Source of the DNA: Bog-473 sp963779735
GTDB lineage: Bacteria; Actinomycetota; Acidimicrobiia; Acidimicrobiales; RAAP-2
Assembly (NCBI GenBank): GCA_963779735.1
Contig: CAVZZJ010000004.1
Coordinates: forward strand, 186,001 to 250,000
Direction of reading: 5' to 3'
DNA length: 64,000 bases
Positions 1-9,077 of this stretch are shown here, in pieces. Under the pieces are notes generated by a model, which worked only from the letters and a program-made list of their open reading frames with translations, did not search any database and was not told the DNA's origin. Numbering within the stretch: the first letter of the stretch is position 1; each line of letters starts with the position of its first letter. The position numbers and the translations under genes are program-made.

Positions 1-375
1 AAGGTGGCCAGCATCGACACCAACCAGTCCATGCGTGACGACCATCTGCGGACCAACGACTTCTTCGACGCCGAGAACTACCCCACCATCACCATCAGGA
101 GCACGGGGCTCGAGAAGGTGACCGACACGGAGTGGAAGCTCTCCACCGACCTGACCGTCCGTGGTGTCACCAAGCCGGTGGTGTTCGACCTGGAGTACCT
201 CGGGGAGGGACCCTCCATGCAGGAAGGCAAGTCGGTGGTCGCCTTCTCGGCCACGGCGGAGATCGACCGGCGAGAGTTCGGCGTGAGCTTCAACCACTCC
301 CTCCTCGACGGCAGCGTCGTCGTCGGCAACAAGGTCAAGATCGAGCTGGAGGCAGAGGCCAGCCTGGCCGAGTAG
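1..375 (+). CDS. YceI-family protein, C-terminal part (5' end outside window)
   Basis: The gene enters from the left edge, so its start is missing and about 124 residues remain. What is left reads as the C-terminal portion of a YceI-like lipocalin-fold domain: DDHLRTNDFFDAENYP, then alternating beta strands, the strand RGVTKPVVFDLEY that matches the family's usual HGVTRPV-type strand, and DRREFGV near the end. YceI proteins bind isoprenoid or other amphiphilic lipids in a beta barrel; some are exported. Whether this one has a signal peptide cannot be seen. The GTG at position 4 is an internal codon rather than a convincing start. Family assignment is fairly firm; ligand is unknown. Confidence 0.8.
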   Translation, partial: KVASIDTNQSMRDDHLRTNDFFDAENYPTITIRSTGLEKVTDTEWKLSTDLTVRGVTKPVVFDLEYLGEGPSMQEGKSVVAFSATAEIDRREFGVSFNHSLLDGSVVVGNKVKIELEAEASLAE

Positions 376-423
376 GCGGGCGAAGCACCACCTGCGGCGG
401 GCGGCGCAGTAGTCTCTGCACCG

Positions 424-549
424 ATGCCGACGAGAGGTGCGCGAAAAGTGCTGAAGCCGGTGGCGGCCACCGTCGGCATTCTCGGAACGATGGCCAGCAT
501 CTGGTGGTTCGCCCTCAAGCCCCGGCGGAAGAACAAGACGGAGGGATAG
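424..549 (+). CDS. Small single-span membrane protein (41 aa), hypothetical
   Basis: A 41-codon frame starting at ATG 424 and ending TAG 547-549. A basic N-terminus (PTRGARKVLKP) is followed by a hydrophobic stretch VAATVGILGTMASIWWFAL and then a very basic tail (KPRRKNK). That positive-hydrophobic-positive pattern is what a one-pass small membrane protein looks like. It lies 48 nt after the YceI-like gene on the same strand and overlaps the 3' end of the converging sirtuin gene by 35 nt. No family is recognised. It could be chance coding potential, but the hydrophobic core with flanking charges is unusual for a random frame. Confidence 0.4.
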   Translation: MPTRGARKVLKPVAATVGILGTMASIWWFALKPRRKNKTEG

Positions 550-1306
550 CCGATCCGTCGACCAGGGCGGGCAGGATCTCGCTGATGGAGCCGTTGACCA
601 CCACGTCGGCCAGCGCGTCCATCTCCGTTGGCGCGCCGTTGACGATCACCACCGACGCACCGTTGTGGACGGCGATGGGTACCAGCCCGGCAGCCGGGAA
701 GATGGCGAGCGTCGAGCCGACGGCGAGGAGCAGGTCGCAACGGGCGGCGGCCGTTTGGGCCCGCTGAAGATCGTGGGCGACGAGGCTCTGTCCGAAGCTG
801 ATGGTGGCCGACTTCAAGATCCCTCCGCAGTCCTGGCATGCGGGATCGACTTCGCCGGCCCGAACGCGCTCGTGGACCGGCCACGCCGGCTGGCGATGGT
901 CGCAGCGGAGGCAGACGATCTCCGAGGAGTTGCCGTGGATCTCGACGATCAGGGCGGGGTCGGAGCCGGCCTTCTGGTGGAGACCGTCGATGTTCTGGGT
1001 CACCAAGGTGTCCAGGCGGCCCGAGCGCTCGAGGGCGACGATCGCCGCGTGCCCGGGGTTGGGCTGCGCATCCCACAGCGGTGAGGACAGGCGGTTCTGC
1101 CATGCCCGGCGGCGCACCTCGGGATCGTTCACGTACACGTCCAGGGTGGCCGCCCTCTCGGCCGCGGGATCCTTCGTCCACACCCCGTTGGGCCCCCGGA
1201 AGTCGGGTATCCCCGAGTCCGTGGAGATGCCCGCTCCGGTGAGGACCACGATCCGGCCGGCCCGTGCCACCAGCGCTCTCGCCCTCTCCGCGTCGGTGCG
1301 TGGCAT
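515..1306 (-). CDS. NAD-dependent protein deacylase, Sir2 family
   Basis: Sirtuins remove acetyl or other acyl groups from lysines using NAD+, releasing nicotinamide and O-acyl-ADP-ribose. The sequence has the family's motifs in order: LTGAGISTDSGIPDFRG (NAD-binding, near residue 25), TQNIDGLH (catalytic core), EIHGNSSEIVCLRC, and the second zinc pair CQDC, giving four Cys ligands as CxxC...CxxC. GSTLAIFPAA and VIVNGAPT form the remaining NAD pocket. At 263 aa it is normal length. I start it at ATG 1306 (MPRTDAER); an upstream in-frame ATG at 1339 would add 11 residues. It is transcribed divergently from the aldehyde dehydrogenase, with about 50 nt between starts. Substrates are unknown. Confidence 0.92.
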   Translation of the reverse strand: MPRTDAERARALVARAGRIVVLTGAGISTDSGIPDFRGPNGVWTKDPAAERAATLDVYVNDPEVRRRAWQNRLSSPLWDAQPNPGHAAIVALERSGRLDTLVTQNIDGLHQKAGSDPALIVEIHGNSSEIVCLRCDHRQPAWPVHERVRAGEVDPACQDCGGILKSATISFGQSLVAHDLQRAQTAAARCDLLLAVGSTLAIFPAAGLVPIAVHNGASVVIVNGAPTEMDALADVVVNGSISEILPALVDGSAIPPSCSSAGA

Positions 1307-1356
1307 CGGTCCACATCGTCGCACGAGGCGGGTCCCCACTGGGTAAGAATCTGGCC

Positions 1357-2718
1357 ATGCCCTACGCCACCGTCAACCCCGCCACCGGTCAGACCGAGAA
1401 GACCTTCGACCTCCACAGCGCCGACGAGGTGGAGGCTCTCGTGCAGCGGGCCGTCGACGCCTTCGCCGACTACCGCACCACCACCTATGCGGAGCGGGCC
1501 CGGCACCTGGTCAATGCGGCGGACCTCTTTGAGGGTGAGGCGCCGGAGATGGCCCGCATCGTCACGACGGAGATGGGCAAGACCTTCGCCGCCGCCCGGG
1601 GCGAGGCATCCAAGTGCGCCATGGCGCTGCGGTGGTTCGCCGAGCACGCCGAGTCGCTGCTCGCCGACGAGCCGGTCACCACGGCTGCCTCGCGCTCCTA
1701 CGTGCACTATCAGCCGATCGGGCCCGTGTTGGGCGTCATGCCGTGGAACTTCCCGCTGTGGCAGGTCATCCGCTTCGTCGCACCGGCGCTCATGGTGGGC
1801 AACGTCGTCCTGGTCAAGCACGCGTCGAACGTGCCGCAAACCGCCCTGCTCCTGGAGGACGCCTTTCTGCGGGCCGGGCTCCCACCGGGAGTGGTGACCA
1901 ACCTGTTCGTCGGCAGCAAGGACATCGCGGCGATCATCGAGGATCCCCGGATCGCCGCCGTGACCATCACCGGCAGCGAGCAGGCCGGCATGTCGGTGGC
2001 CTCCACCGCCGGTCACGCCCTCAAGAAGAGCGTGCTCGAGCTGGGCGGGTCGGACCCGTTCATCGTGCTGGAGTCGGCCGATCTGGAGGTCGCCGTGCGG
2101 ACCGCGGTGACCGCACGGATCCAGAACAACGGGCAGTCGTGCATCGCCGCCAAGCGGATCATCGTCGTCGATCCGGTGGCCGACGAGTTCCTGGAGCGCT
2201 TCACCGCGGCGATGGACGCCCTCGTCGTGGGTGACCCGTTCGATCCACAGACCCAGGTCGGGCCCATCGTCTCCGAGGCCCAGCGCGAGGAGCTGCTGGG
2301 GCAGATTGAAGAGGCCCGCAGCCAGGGCGCGACGGTGCACGGCGGTGTGCCCATCGACGGCCCGGGGTGGTACCTCAAGCCAGCGGTGCTCGCGGGCGTC
2401 ACCCCCGACATGGCGGTGGCCCAAGAGGAGCTCTTCGGGCCGGTGGCGATCGTCGAGAGGGTCCCCGATCTGAGTGCGGCCATTGCGGTGGCCAACTCGA
2501 CCACGTTCGGGCTGGGATCGAGCGTGTGGACGAGCGACGAGGAGGAGCAGCGGCGGTGCATCGAAGAGCTGGAGGCCGGCGCGGTCTTCGTCAACGCCAT
2601 GGTGGCCTCGACCCCCGAGCTGCCCTTCGGGGGGATCAAACGGTCGGGGTTCGGGCGTGAGCTCTCCGAGCTGGGGCTCAAGGAGTTCACCAACGCCAAG
2701 ACCGTATGGATCACGTGA
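1357..2718 (+). CDS. NAD(P)-dependent aldehyde dehydrogenase, succinate-semialdehyde dehydrogenase type
   Basis: A 453-residue ALDH-superfamily enzyme that oxidises an aldehyde to a carboxylic acid. The fold's landmarks are present: PWNFPLWQ (substrate/cofactor entry), KHASNVP (cofactor-binding Lys), the general base Glu in LELGGSDPF at about residue 228, and the nucleophilic Cys in NNGQSCIAAKR at about residue 262. EELFGPV and the C-terminal PFGGIKRSGFGRE complete the pattern. The overall sequence resembles the GabD1-like succinate-semialdehyde dehydrogenases of actinobacteria, but the physiological aldehyde cannot be read from sequence. ATG 1357 (MPYATVNPATG) is the family-typical start. 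Its end overlaps the next gene by 13 nt, so the two are probably cotranscribed. Confidence 0.9.
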   Translation: MPYATVNPATGQTEKTFDLHSADEVEALVQRAVDAFADYRTTTYAERARHLVNAADLFEGEAPEMARIVTTEMGKTFAAARGEASKCAMALRWFAEHAESLLADEPVTTAASRSYVHYQPIGPVLGVMPWNFPLWQVIRFVAPALMVGNVVLVKHASNVPQTALLLEDAFLRAGLPPGVVTNLFVGSKDIAAIIEDPRIAAVTITGSEQAGMSVASTAGHALKKSVLELGGSDPFIVLESADLEVAVRTAVTARIQNNGQSCIAAKRIIVVDPVADEFLERFTAAMDALVVGDPFDPQTQVGPIVSEAQREELLGQIEEARSQGATVHGGVPIDGPGWYLKPAVLAGVTPDMAVAQEELFGPVAIVERVPDLSAAIAVANSTTFGLGSSVWTSDEEEQRRCIEELEAGAVFVNAMVASTPELPFGGIKRSGFGRELSELGLKEFTNAKTVWIT

Positions 2719-3887
2719 GTGGTTGCCCATCCACGTATCTCGATCACGGGGCGACCACACCCCTACGACCCGAGGTGGCCCGGGCCATGGCCGACGCCCT
2801 GTCCCAACCGCTCGGCAACCCGACCGGGAGCCACCGGCCCGCCCAGCGGGCGCGACGTCTCCTAGAGGAGTCCCGTGACGAGGTGGCGGGCCTGTTGGGA
2901 AGGTCGCCGGGCGACATCGTCTTCACCTCGGGCGGCACCGAGTCGGCGAACCTTGCCGTGTTCGGCACGCTGGGCGCCGCGGTGCACCAGGGTCGGCCCG
3001 CCTCGGTATTGAGCTCGGCCGTCGAGCACCCGGCGGTACGGGAGTCGTGCCGGGCGGCGGCACAGTCCCCCCCGGTGACGTGGCGGGAGGTACCCGTCAC
3101 TGCGTGCGGACTGGTCGAGCTGGACGCGCTGGCCGAGCAGTTGGAGGACGTCACGGCACTGGTGGCGGTGATGCTGGCCAACAACGAGACCGGCGTGGTG
3201 CAGCCAGTGGCCGATGTCGCGGCCATGGTGAGAGAGCGCAGCGACACCACCCGCGTCTTCACCGACGCGGTGCAGGCGGCCCCCTACCTGAGCCTGGCCG
3301 ACGCCGCCTCGGGAGCAGACCTCGTCGCAGTGAGCGCCCACAAGGTGGGGGGACCGGTCGGGGTCGGCGTGCTGGCCGTCCACCCCTTGACGGAGCTCGT
3401 CGCCTATCAGCACGGGGGAGGCCAGGAGCGTGGGCGGCGCAGCGGTACCCAGGACGTCGCCGGGGTGGTCGGTCTGGCCACCGCGTTGCGGCTGGCGGCC
3501 GAGGAGCGGGACGAGGCGGTCCGCCGGGTCGGCGCGCTCCGCGACCGGCTGGCAGGAGGGCTGGCTGCGGCGATCGCCGGCGCGCACCGCACGGTGCCCG
3601 CCGGCGTGGCGACCCTGCCCGGTCACCTCCATCTGTGCTTCGCCGGCGTCGAGCGTGAGGAGCTGCTGGTGGCGCTCAGCGAGCGGGGAGTGTGCGCGTC
3701 GGGGGGATCGTCCTGCGCCAGCGGGGCCCTCGAGCCGAGCCACGTGCTCGCCGCCATGGGCCTGCCCGACTCCCTGGCGCGCGGGGCCGTCCGCTTCACC
3801 CTGGGCCACGACACCACGGGCGCCGACATCGATCGTGCCCTGGCCGTGGTGCCCGGGGTGGTGACCTCTCTGCGACATGGTTCCTGA
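2706..3887 (+). CDS. iscS: Cysteine desulfurase, IscS/NifS type
   Basis: A PLP enzyme of 393 aa that takes sulfur from cysteine as an enzyme persulfide. Seen: N-terminal YLDHGATTPLRPEV, the cofactor-contact region TSGGTESANLAVFG, the PLP lysine in AHKVGGP at about residue 213, and the mobile catalytic Cys loop CASGGSSCASG with the likely active Cys at about residue 337. This loop type (class I, IscS-like) differs from the SufS at 57393-58637. The gene overlaps the upstream aldehyde dehydrogenase and sits 22 nt ahead of mnmA, whose enzyme needs persulfide sulfur for tRNA thiolation. That arrangement suggests it supplies tRNA modification while the SufS serves Fe-S assembly. Naming as iscS is by family, not orthology test. 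Confidence 0.88.
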   Translation: MDHVSGCPSTYLDHGATTPLRPEVARAMADALSQPLGNPTGSHRPAQRARRLLEESRDEVAGLLGRSPGDIVFTSGGTESANLAVFGTLGAAVHQGRPASVLSSAVEHPAVRESCRAAAQSPPVTWREVPVTACGLVELDALAEQLEDVTALVAVMLANNETGVVQPVADVAAMVRERSDTTRVFTDAVQAAPYLSLADAASGADLVAVSAHKVGGPVGVGVLAVHPLTELVAYQHGGGQERGRRSGTQDVAGVVGLATALRLAAEERDEAVRRVGALRDRLAGGLAAAIAGAHRTVPAGVATLPGHLHLCFAGVEREELLVALSERGVCASGGSSCASGALEPSHVLAAMGLPDSLARGAVRFTLGHDTTGADIDRALAVVPGVVTSLRHGS

Positions 3888-3909
3888 GAACCGGTGGCAC
3901 ACTGGTCGG

Positions 3910-4962
3910 GTGCGAGTGCTGGTCGCCATGTCAGGGGGGGTCGACTCGTCTGTCGCGGCCGCACTCTTGGTACGGGAGGGTCATGACGTCGTCGGGGCGA
4001 CGCTCAAGCTCTGGGGCGGTCCATCGGACTCCGGATGCTGCTCGGTGGCCGATGTCGATGACGCCCGGCGGGTGGCGCAGCAGCTGGGCATCGACCATCA
4101 CGTCTTCAACCTGACCGAGGAGTTCGACCGCCACGTGGTGGCCCCCTACGTCAGGGCGCACGTGCAGGGGCGCACGCCGAACCCGTGCATCGAGTGCAAC
4201 CGGGCGATCAAGTTCGATCGGCTCTTGGAGCGCTCGGACCGGTTGGGGTTCGACGCCCTGGCCACCGGCCATCACGCGCGGGTGACCGGTGAGGGCCCTC
4301 GCCGCCTCCGGCGGGGTGCCGACGTCGCCAAGGACCAGTCCTACGTGCTCTCCATGCTGGGACAGTCCGAGTTGGCCCGCGTGATGTTCCCGGTGGGGGA
4401 GATGACCAAGGCCGATGTCCGCGCGCACGCCGCCCGGCTGGGCCTGCGGACGGCGGCCAAGCCGGACAGCCAGGACGTGTGCTTCATCGGCAGCGCGCAG
4501 GGACGGGAAGGGTTCCTCGCCGACCGCGTGGAGCTCCACCCCGCCGAGGTGGTCGACGGGAGCGGCGAGACGGTGGGGACGGTGGGTGCGGTGGAGCTGG
4601 TGACCCTCGGTCAACGGCGGGGCATGGGCCACGGCACCGACGGTGGGCGCCACTACGTGGTGGCCGTCGACGTGCCGGGCCGCCGGGTCACGGTCGGGAG
4701 CGCCGCCGAGGCCGTCATCACCTCCGTGGTCCTGCCCCGTGCCACCCTCACCTGGGTCGACCAGGCCCTGCAGCACGGGGACCGCGCCGTGGCCCAGGTC
4801 AGCGCGCACGGCCGCCCGGCCGCGTGTGCCGTGGCCGATGTGGACGACTCGCTGGTCGTCCGGTTCGACGCACCCCAACGGCCCGTCGCCCCGGGTCAGA
4901 CGGTCGCCCTGTACGACGTCGGCGATCCGGACACGGTCGTCGGCGCGGGCATCGCGGCCTGA
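3910..4962 (+). CDS. mnmA: tRNA-specific 2-thiouridylase MnmA
   Basis: MnmA puts sulfur on C2 of the wobble uridine in tRNAs for Lys, Glu and Gln, using ATP and sulfur relayed from a cysteine desulfurase. The PP-loop SGGVDSSVAA lies at the N-terminus and the two catalytic cysteines are in NPCIECN (about residue 93) and QDVCFIG (about residue 191); TLGQRRGMG and YVVAVD mark the central and beta-barrel domains. Length 350 aa is usual. I start at GTG 3910 (VRVLVAMSGG) because homologues begin right at the PP-loop strand; the in-frame ATG 3877 would overlap the iscS end. It follows iscS and is followed two bases later by ligA. Confidence 0.93.
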   Translation: MRVLVAMSGGVDSSVAAALLVREGHDVVGATLKLWGGPSDSGCCSVADVDDARRVAQQLGIDHHVFNLTEEFDRHVVAPYVRAHVQGRTPNPCIECNRAIKFDRLLERSDRLGFDALATGHHARVTGEGPRRLRRGADVAKDQSYVLSMLGQSELARVMFPVGEMTKADVRAHAARLGLRTAAKPDSQDVCFIGSAQGREGFLADRVELHPAEVVDGSGETVGTVGAVELVTLGQRRGMGHGTDGGRHYVVAVDVPGRRVTVGSAAEAVITSVVLPRATLTWVDQALQHGDRAVAQVSAHGRPAACAVADVDDSLVVRFDAPQRPVAPGQTVALYDVGDPDTVVGAGIAA

Positions 4963-4964
4963 TC

Positions 4965-7049
4965 ATGGTGGAGCGGGCGGACGAGCTGCGCCGGCTGATC
5001 GAGTACCACAACGAGCGGTACCACGCGCTCGACGCGCCCGAGATCCCCGATTCCGAGTACGACCTCCTCGTGCGCGAGCTGAGGGCGATCGAGGCCGCCG
5101 ACCCCTCGCTCGTAACCGCCGACTCGCCGACCCAGACCGTCGGAGCTGCGCCGCTCGGTCTGTTCCAGGCGGTCCGGCACCGGGTGCCCATGATGAGCCT
5201 GGACAACGCCTTCGAGGAGGCGGAGGTGCGGGCCTGGGCCGAGCGGCTGCGCCGCCAGATCCCCGAGCTGGACCCCGAGCGCCTCGCCTTCTCGTGCGAG
5301 CCCAAGGTCGACGGCGTGGCCATGTCGCTGACCTACGAGGAGGGCCGGCTGGTCCGGGGGGCCACTCGGGGGGACGGGGTGATCGGCGAGGACGTGACGG
5401 CCAACGTGCGGACGATCAAGAGCGTCCCCCACCGGCTCCATGCGAAGGAGGGTCCCTACCCCCGCCTGCTCGAGATCCGGGGCGAGATCTACCTGCCGCT
5501 GGCCGACTTCGCCGCCATGAACGAGCGCCAGACGGCGGCGGGGCTGAAGCCGTTCGTGAATCCGCGCAACGCGGCGGCGGGCGCCCTGCGCCAGAAGGAC
5601 CCGGCCGTCACCGCCACCCGCCCGCTGTCGTTCTGGGCCTACCAGGTGGGGGAGGTGGAGGGGATGGCTGCCGGGAGGGAGTGGCCGGCACGGACGCAGT
5701 GGGCCACCCTGGCGCTGCTGGAGCGGGCCGGCTTCCCGGTCACCCCCGACGCCCGGATCGTCTCGGGGGTTGACGCCGTGGTCGCGCGCTGTGTGGAGAT
5801 GGCGGCGGCGCGGCACGACCTGCCCTACGAGATCGACGGGGTGGTGACCAAGGTGGACGACCTCGGCCTCCACCAACGCCTGGGCGCCACGTCGCGGGCC
5901 CCACGCTGGGCCATCGCCTTCAAGTTCCCCCCCGAAGAGCGGACCACCAGGCTGCTGAGCATTGAGGTGTCGATCGGACGCACCGGGCGGGCCACGCCCT
6001 TCGCCCGGCTCGAGCCCGTCTTCGTCGGCGGCTCCACCGTGCGGGTGGCGACGTTGCACAACGAGGACCAGGTCGAGGCCAAAGACGTCCGGCCGGGCGA
6101 CCTGGTCATCGTGCGCAAGGCGGGCGACGTCATCCCCGAGGTGGTCGGACCGGTGCCGAGGGGCCCCGCTGCGCCCCGCCGCCGCCGGCCCAAGTGGAAG
6201 TTCCCCCAAGCGTGCCCGTCCTGCGCCATGCCCCTCGTGCGGTTGCCGGGCGAGAGCGACACCTACTGCACCAACATGGAGTGTCCGGCCCAGCGCGTGC
6301 AGCGCATCGCCCACTACGCCTCCCGCTCGGCCATGGACATAGAGGGCCTGGGAGAGGAGCGGGTGATCCAGCTCGTGGGGGCCGGGCTCATCGCCGACCC
6401 GGCCGACCTCTACGACCTGGAGGCCCCGCAGCTCGCCGCGCTGGAGCGCTTCGCCACGCTGTCCGCCTCCAACCTCGTGGCCAGCGTCGCGGCCTCGACG
6501 CGCCAGCCGCTGAGCCGGCTCCTTGTCGCGCTGGGCATCCGCCACCTCGGGCCGACGGGGGCCCGGGCGGTGGCCCGTGCCTTCGGCACCCTCGACGCCA
6601 TCATGGCGGCCGAGGCCGCGCAGCTGGCCGCAGTGGAGGGGATCGGACCGGTCATCGCCGCCAGCCTGGCCGAATTCCTGGCCGTGCCCACCAACCAGAC
6701 CGTGGTGGAGCGGCTGCGGGCGGCCGGGGTGGCGACCGAGGAGCCGGGGACGGGCGAGGGGCGAGCGGGCCCGGGCGTCGATGCCGGAACGGGCCAACCG
6801 CAGACCCTGGAGGGCTTGGCCGTCGTGGTGACCGGCACGGTGCCCGGCTACACCAGGGAGGAGGCCGAGGAGGCGATCACCGCTCGGGGGGGAAAGTCCC
6901 CGTCGAGCGTGTCGGGGAAGACCTGGGCGCTGGTAGTCGGTGACGCCCCCGGTGCGAGCAAGCTCAAGAAGGCCGACGACCTAGGCATCCCCGTCGTGCC
7001 GGCCGAGCGCTTTGCGTCCTTGCTGGAAAAGGGGGAGATCCCGGATTGA
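4965..7049 (+). CDS. ligA: NAD+-dependent DNA ligase LigA
   Basis: The replicative ligase that seals nicks using NAD+. At 694 aa it has the full domain set: adenylation domain Ia (YHNERYHALD), the adenylated lysine in KVDGVAMS at about residue 114, the OB fold (VGPIG-like region around GRTGRATPFA), a four-Cys zinc finger with CPSC and then Cys pairs in YCTNMECP, helix-hairpin-helix repeats (IEGLGEE, VEGIGP), and a C-terminal BRCT domain beginning near LEGLAVVVTGTVPGY. ATG 4965 follows the mnmA stop by two bases and is supported by the family-typical MVERADELRRLIEYHN opening. Likely cotranscribed with iscS-mnmA. Confidence 0.96.
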   Translation: MVERADELRRLIEYHNERYHALDAPEIPDSEYDLLVRELRAIEAADPSLVTADSPTQTVGAAPLGLFQAVRHRVPMMSLDNAFEEAEVRAWAERLRRQIPELDPERLAFSCEPKVDGVAMSLTYEEGRLVRGATRGDGVIGEDVTANVRTIKSVPHRLHAKEGPYPRLLEIRGEIYLPLADFAAMNERQTAAGLKPFVNPRNAAAGALRQKDPAVTATRPLSFWAYQVGEVEGMAAGREWPARTQWATLALLERAGFPVTPDARIVSGVDAVVARCVEMAAARHDLPYEIDGVVTKVDDLGLHQRLGATSRAPRWAIAFKFPPEERTTRLLSIEVSIGRTGRATPFARLEPVFVGGSTVRVATLHNEDQVEAKDVRPGDLVIVRKAGDVIPEVVGPVPRGPAAPRRRRPKWKFPQACPSCAMPLVRLPGESDTYCTNMECPAQRVQRIAHYASRSAMDIEGLGEERVIQLVGAGLIADPADLYDLEAPQLAALERFATLSASNLVASVAASTRQPLSRLLVALGIRHLGPTGARAVARAFGTLDAIMAAEAAQLAAVEGIGPVIAASLAEFLAVPTNQTVVERLRAAGVATEEPGTGEGRAGPGVDAGTGQPQTLEGLAVVVTGTVPGYTREEAEEAITARGGKSPSSVSGKTWALVVGDAPGASKLKKADDLGIPVVPAERFASLLEKGEIPD

Positions 7050-7103
7050 GGGCGGGGGTGTCCACCGACGGTGCCCAAGAGATCGGTAGCCTACAGATGC
7101 CCG

Positions 7104-9077
7104 ATGCCCCTCATATCTGATTCCATCGGCCGGGTCCTTGGGAAGCGGTACCGGCTGCTCTCCGCTTTGGGCACTGGCGCTTCGGCACACGTCTTCCTGG
7201 CCGAAGACGTGTCCTTGCAGCGCCATGTCGCCGTAAAGGTCCTTCAACCAGCGCTGGCCAGCGACGAAGCGTTCCTGAAGCGCTTCGGGGCCGAGGCGCG
7301 CTCGGTGGCGTCGCTGAACCACCCCCACGTGCTGCGGGTCTTCGACTGGGGCGAGGACACCGACGGCCCGTACCTCGTGCTGGAGTACCTGGGCGGCGGA
7401 TCGCTGCGCGACCTGCTGGACCGGGGTGTCCGCCTCAGCCACTCCCAGGCGGCCCACCTGGGCACCGAGGTCGCCCAGGGGCTGGCCTATGCGCATGCCC
7501 GGGGGCTGGTGCACCGGGACATCAAGCCGGCGAACCTGCTCTTCGACGAGGAGGGACGGGTCCGGGTGGCCGACTTCGGAGTGGCCCGGGCGCTGGCCGA
7601 GGCGGCCTACACCGAGCCTGCAGGGGCCATGGTGGGAACCGCCCGCTACATCTCGCCGGAGTCGGCCGAGGGCAAGCCGGTCGACGGCCGGGCCGACGTG
7701 TACTCGCTCGCCCTGGTGCTGTACGAGGCGCTCTCGGGCACGGTTCCCTTCGTGACCGACACCACGTTGGGTACCCTGGCGGCGAGGGTCGGGTCCCCCC
7801 TCCCCCCGCACGAGGCGCTCGGACCCCTCGACGACGTGCTGGCGCGGGCCGCCGCCCCCCAGGCTTCGTCCCGGCTCGACGCAGCAGGCTTCGCGGCGCG
7901 GCTGGGGGCGTTGGCCAGCGCACTTCCCGCTCCCGCCCCCCTGCCCCTGCACCCGCCAGAACACGTCGCACCCGAGGTGGTGAACGGATTCCACGCCCCG
8001 GGCGTCTCGGAGCTCACGCAGATCGCACCGATCGCGGGGAAGGGAAAGAGCTCGGGCCCCGATCCGACCCCGGTCGGCACCAGGGCCGGTCCGGGGGAGA
8101 TCTTCGACGCAGAGCCGGGCGCACGACGGACCACGGGGGGTGGTCCGGTGATAGCGGTCCGCCGCAAGAGCCGCCGGAAGCTGTGGTGGATCATCGGCGT
8201 CGTGGGCCTCGTGGCCGCACTGGCGGCCGGGGCGCTGATCGTGGTGCACGACCGGGTCTTCACCCCCTCCCATCCGATCCCGCCCCTGGCCGGCTTGACG
8301 CTCGCCCAGGCCAGGTCGGCGGCGGCCGCTGACCACTTCACGGTGCGCGTCGGGAGCGGGGTCACGTCCATCGTGGTACCCCGCGGGTCCGTCGTGAGCC
8401 AGAGACCGACCCCCCGGCGCGGCGTGACACTCAAGCAGGGCTCGAAGCTCTCGGTCGTGCTCTCCCTGGGCCCACCCCCGGTGGCGGTGCCGTCTCTCAC
8501 CGCCATGACCTGCGCACAGGCGATCGCGGCCCTCAAGAACGACCACCTGGTCGGGGCGTGTGTCACGGCCCAGTACAGCCCCACCGTGCCCAACGCCCAG
8601 CTGATCTCCTGGTCCTACGGGACACAGGTGAACCCGACCAGCGCACCCTACGGATCGACGATCGACCTGGTGCCGTCCATGGGCCACCCACCGGTGAACG
8701 TCCCCACCACCATCTCCAATGCGGACACGTTCGACGAAGCCCAGGCCGCCCTCCAGGCCGTCGGGCTCACGGCCACCGAGACCTACGCCACCTCGACCAC
8801 GGTGCCGGCGGGTTACGTGCTCCGCACCGACCCCCTCGACGGTCAGCCGGCGCCCTACGGGTCGGCCGTCGTCGTGACCGTCTCCAGCGGGCCCCCCATG
8901 ATCCCGGTGCCCAACGTCCTCGACGACACCGTGGCACAGGCCACCGCCGCCCTGCAGGCCGCCGGGCTCACCGTATCGGGCGTCGACGGGAACCCGACCG
9001 GACCGGTCGTCGGGACCGATCCCGGCGAAGGCACCTCGGTGACCCTGGGCTCCTCGGTCACCATCCTGGCCCAGTGA
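7104..9077 (+). CDS. Membrane Ser/Thr protein kinase with PASTA repeats (PknB type)
   Basis: A 657-residue receptor-like kinase. The cytoplasmic kinase domain shows the Gly-rich loop LGTGASAHVF, the ATP lysine in VAVKVL (about residue 45), HRDIKPANLL with the catalytic Asp near 139, and DFGVA near 157. A low-complexity juxtamembrane linker leads to one transmembrane helix at about residues 360-382 (WWIIGVVGLVAALAAGALIV), followed outside by about four PASTA-like repeats with the usual VPxxxGxxxxxAxxxL spacing. PASTA repeats bind muropeptides or beta-lactam-like ligands, so this enzyme probably couples wall state to growth and division. ATG 7104 gives the best N-terminus; ATG 7071 is in frame upstream. 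Confidence 0.9.
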   Translation: MPLISDSIGRVLGKRYRLLSALGTGASAHVFLAEDVSLQRHVAVKVLQPALASDEAFLKRFGAEARSVASLNHPHVLRVFDWGEDTDGPYLVLEYLGGGSLRDLLDRGVRLSHSQAAHLGTEVAQGLAYAHARGLVHRDIKPANLLFDEEGRVRVADFGVARALAEAAYTEPAGAMVGTARYISPESAEGKPVDGRADVYSLALVLYEALSGTVPFVTDTTLGTLAARVGSPLPPHEALGPLDDVLARAAAPQASSRLDAAGFAARLGALASALPAPAPLPLHPPEHVAPEVVNGFHAPGVSELTQIAPIAGKGKSSGPDPTPVGTRAGPGEIFDAEPGARRTTGGGPVIAVRRKSRRKLWWIIGVVGLVAALAAGALIVVHDRVFTPSHPIPPLAGLTLAQARSAAAADHFTVRVGSGVTSIVVPRGSVVSQRPTPRRGVTLKQGSKLSVVLSLGPPPVAVPSLTAMTCAQAIAALKNDHLVGACVTAQYSPTVPNAQLISWSYGTQVNPTSAPYGSTIDLVPSMGHPPVNVPTTISNADTFDEAQAALQAVGLTATETYATSTTVPAGYVLRTDPLDGQPAPYGSAVVVTVSSGPPMIPVPNVLDDTVAQATAALQAAGLTVSGVDGNPTGPVVGTDPGEGTSVTLGSSVTILAQ

